Shown here piece by piece: positions 62,135 to 64,000 of a DNA stretch of 64,000 bases (the first letter of the stretch is position 1; every line of letters begins with the position of its first letter). The DNA is from Halosimplex pelagicum (GTDB lineage: Archaea; Halobacteriota; Halobacteria; Halobacteriales; Haloarculaceae). Location of the stretch: NCBI RefSeq assembly GCF_013415905.1, contig NZ_CP058909.1:4278001-4342000 (forward strand). The letters are read 5' to 3'. The translations under genes were made by a program, and so were the position numbers. The notes below the pieces were generated by a model that was not told the DNA's origin, ran no database searches, and saw only the letters and a program-made list of their open reading frames with translations.

Positions 62135-64000
62135 TCAGTCGATGTGGATCGCGGGTTTGGCGGGCTCGGCCTTCCCGGCGAGGTCGTCGCCGGGGCTCGC
62201 GCGGCGGACCTCGATATCGGCGCCGAACTCGTCGGCGAACAGCCAGCCCGCGGCCTCCAGCACGGCCAGCTCGCGCTCGGCGTCGAGGACGGGTTCGAGC
62301 GCGCCGGCCCGACCGGCGAGGTCGCCCAGGTACTCGGCGGCGCGGTCGCCGCCCGCGCCGATAGCGTCGTCGTCCAGCGCCGAGCCGACGACCGCGTCGC
62401 CTGGGTCTGCCTGCCGGACGTGCTCGTAGGCGCGGTACTTCCAGTCCTCCGCGACGACGATCTCGATGGTTCCGGGGTCGTCGATGTCGACGACCTCCGT
62501 GATGTCGCGCACGTCGTCGAGCGTCCGGTCCACGAGGCGGCGCTCCAGCTCGTAGTCGTCGATCGCCTCCTCGACGGTCGGCCACTCCGCCTCGACGACC
62601 ATCCCCCCCGTATCGAGCAGGTTCCACATCTCCTCGCCGAGGTAGGGGGCCATCGGCGCGACGAACCGCGTCAACGCGGCCAGTCCGCGCTCGTAGGTCG
62701 CCTCGTCGACCGGGCCGTACTCGGCGTAGCGCCGGAGGAGGCGGGCGAAGCGCTGGGTCTCGCTGACGACCCGGTGGAAGCGGAACCGCTCGTACTCCTC
62801 GGCGACGGCCGTGACCGTCCGGTCGATCTCGCGTTCGAGGTAGTCGTCCTGCGGCGCGGCCTCCTCGCGGGTCGCCACGTCGTCGCGGTCCGCGACCATC
62901 GCGTAGAGGCGCTGCTGGAAGTCGTACACGTCGCCGACCGATTTGACGGTCCACTCGAAGTCCTGTGCCGGATGGGCCGCCGACAGCAGGAACAGGCGGG
63001 TGGTCTCGGCGCCGTACTCGTGCGGTGCGATGGCGTTGCCCTTCGAGGAGGACATCTTCTCGCCGTCGTACAGCACCGTGCCCTGGTTGATCAGCCGCTC
63101 GACGGGCTCGCGCGTGTCGAGCAGGCCCAGGTCGGCCAGCGCACGGGTGAAGAATCGGATGTACAGCAGGTGGAGGATGGCGTGTTCCTCGCCGCCGACG
63201 TACACGTCGACGGGGAGCCAGTCGTTCGCGCGGTCGGTGTCGAAGGGGGCCGAGTCCAGATCCGGCGACGTGTAGCGCAGGAAGTACCACGAGGAGTCGA
63301 CGAAGGTGTCCATCGTGTCCGTCTCGCGCTCGGCGGGACCGCCGCAGTCGGGGCACTCGACGGCCTTCCACTCCTCGCTCTCTTCGAGGGGGTTGCCGGC
63401 GGTGCGGACGTACGGCGGGAGTTCCACGGGCAGGTCCTCGTCGGGGACCGGGACCCGGCCGCAGTCGTCGCAGTGGATCATCGGGATCGGGGTGCCCCAG
63501 TAGCGTTGGCGGGAGATGAGCCAGTCGCGCAGGCGGTACTCGACGGCCGACTCGACGCCGTCGGCGCCCAGCAGGCGCTCCCGGGCGGCGGAACTCGCCA
63601 GCCCGTCGTACTCGCCGCTGTTCGCCAGCATCCCGTCGTCGGTGTAGGGCGCGCCGGGCAGGTCCGTCCCGCTACCGTCGACCGGTTCGACGACCTGCTC
63701 GACGGGCAGATCGTGAGCGTCGGCGAAGGCGTGGTCGCGCTCGTTGTGCGCGGGAACGCCCATCACGGCGCCCGTGCCCACGTCGTCGAGGACGTAGGCG
63801 GCGACGTAGACGGGGAGGTCCTCCCCGGTTATCGGGTGCCTGGCGGTCAGGTCGGTCTCGACGCCGGAGGTGCCGCCGGCGTCGGCGCCCGCGCTGGTCA
63901 CGTCGTCGACGTACTCGGCCACGTCGTCGTCGCGCTCCGCGAGCGCCGCCGCGAGGTCGTGGCCCGGCGAGAGCGCGACGTAGGTGGCGCCGTGGACCGT
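62135..64000 (-). CDS. leuS: Leucyl-tRNA synthetase, C-terminal part (cut by window edge)
   Basis: 622 codons seen; the start lies beyond the window. Visible parts are the CP1 editing domain with GTGAVMGVPAHNERDHAFAD, two zinc-type Cys pairs (CDDC...CPDC), DSSWYFLRYTSPD of the catalytic core, the KMSKS-type loop GEKMSSSKGN, and the anticodon-binding and C-terminal domains. The layout is bacterial-type LeuRS, as is usual in haloarchaea. It charges tRNA-Leu. The CapA gene follows after 27 bp. Confidence 0.97.
   Translation of the reverse strand, partial: TVHGATYVALSPGHDLAAALAERDDDVAEYVDDVTSAGADAGGTSGVETDLTARHPITGEDLPVYVAAYVLDDVGTGAVMGVPAHNERDHAFADAHDLPVEQVVEPVDGSGTDLPGAPYTDDGMLANSGEYDGLASSAARERLLGADGVESAVEYRLRDWLISRQRYWGTPIPMIHCDDCGRVPVPDEDLPVELPPYVRTAGNPLEESEEWKAVECPDCGGPAERETDTMDTFVDSSWYFLRYTSPDLDSAPFDTDRANDWLPVDVYVGGEEHAILHLLYIRFFTRALADLGLLDTREPVERLINQGTVLYDGEKMSSSKGNAIAPHEYGAETTRLFLLSAAHPAQDFEWTVKSVGDVYDFQQRLYAMVADRDDVATREEAAPQDDYLEREIDRTVTAVAEEYERFRFHRVVSETQRFARLLRRYAEYGPVDEATYERGLAALTRFVAPMAPYLGEEMWNLLDTGGMVVEAEWPTVEEAIDDYELERRLVDRTLDDVRDITEVVDIDDPGTIEIVVAEDWKYRAYEHVRQADPGDAVVGSALDDDAIGAGGDRAAEYLGDLAGRAGALEPVLDAERELAVLEAAGWLFADEFGADIEVRRASPGDDLAGKAEPAKPAIHID

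Overview
The window is a GC-rich, gene-dense piece of a haloarchaeal (class Halobacteria) chromosome. The evidence is a strongly acidic predicted proteome, TFB, halocyanin, Tat lipoproteins, several stand-alone HalOD1 domains, an archaeal methionine adenosyltransferase and bacterial-type LeuRS. TATA-like boxes sit about 27-31 bp upstream of many start codons, which is the leaderless layout. Genus cannot be fixed from the sequence alone. I saw no rRNA, CRISPR array, transposase or replication origin. There are two tRNA genes: Glu-UUC and Ser-UGA.

Region 1 (1-3.1 kb): the start of an acyl-CoA dehydrogenase, divergent from a fused 3-hydroxyacyl-CoA dehydrogenase/enoyl-CoA hydratase, then a HicB-HicA toxin-antitoxin pair.

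Region 2 (3.1-18.1 kb): about 17 genes, all on the minus strand, many joined by GTGA/ATGA/TAGTG stop-start overlaps. They encode a haem-copper O2 reductase whose subunits I and II are split by five genes (a PadR-type regulator, two small membrane proteins, a beta-propeller protein and a TFB). Further members are an MFS-like protein, an SO_0444-type copper/zinc permease, an HMA copper chaperone, a second beta-propeller that is a Tat lipoprotein, DUF2182, and a DUF389 + membrane-protein pair. This is the best candidate for an undescribed system: a copper-oxidase module with its own copper handling, paired propellers inside and outside the membrane, and its own transcription factors.

Region 3 (18.3-27.7 kb): ABC exporter, Lhr-type helicase, GNAT acetyltransferase, two HalOD1 proteins, and an operon with two paralogues of the membrane protein found in region 2.

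Region 4 (27.8-34.9 kb): tRNA-Glu, then a nitrous oxide reductase operon: halocyanin, nosZ, a membrane protein, nosD, nosF, nosY. A perfect CGAA-N4-TTCG palindrome lies upstream of its TATA box and matches the motif reported for the haloarchaeal denitrification regulator NarO. No nosL is seen.

Region 5 (35-64 kb): mostly housekeeping and scattered genes. These include superoxide dismutase, SGNH hydrolase, CYTH protein, MAT, ThiI, a secreted HExxH protease, tRNA-Ser, a malate:quinone-oxidoreductase-like enzyme, epimerases, FKBP isomerase, aldo/keto reductase, a second DUF389 protein, PAP2 phosphatase, a sulfatase-fold enzyme, a renalase-like oxidoreductase, CapA and leuS (cut by the window end). 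A roughly 370-bp non-coding island at 46 kb is built almost wholly of nested hairpins. Two of these share an architecture but have different, compensating stem sequences. A second hairpin-rich non-coding stretch lies at 60.5-61.0 kb.
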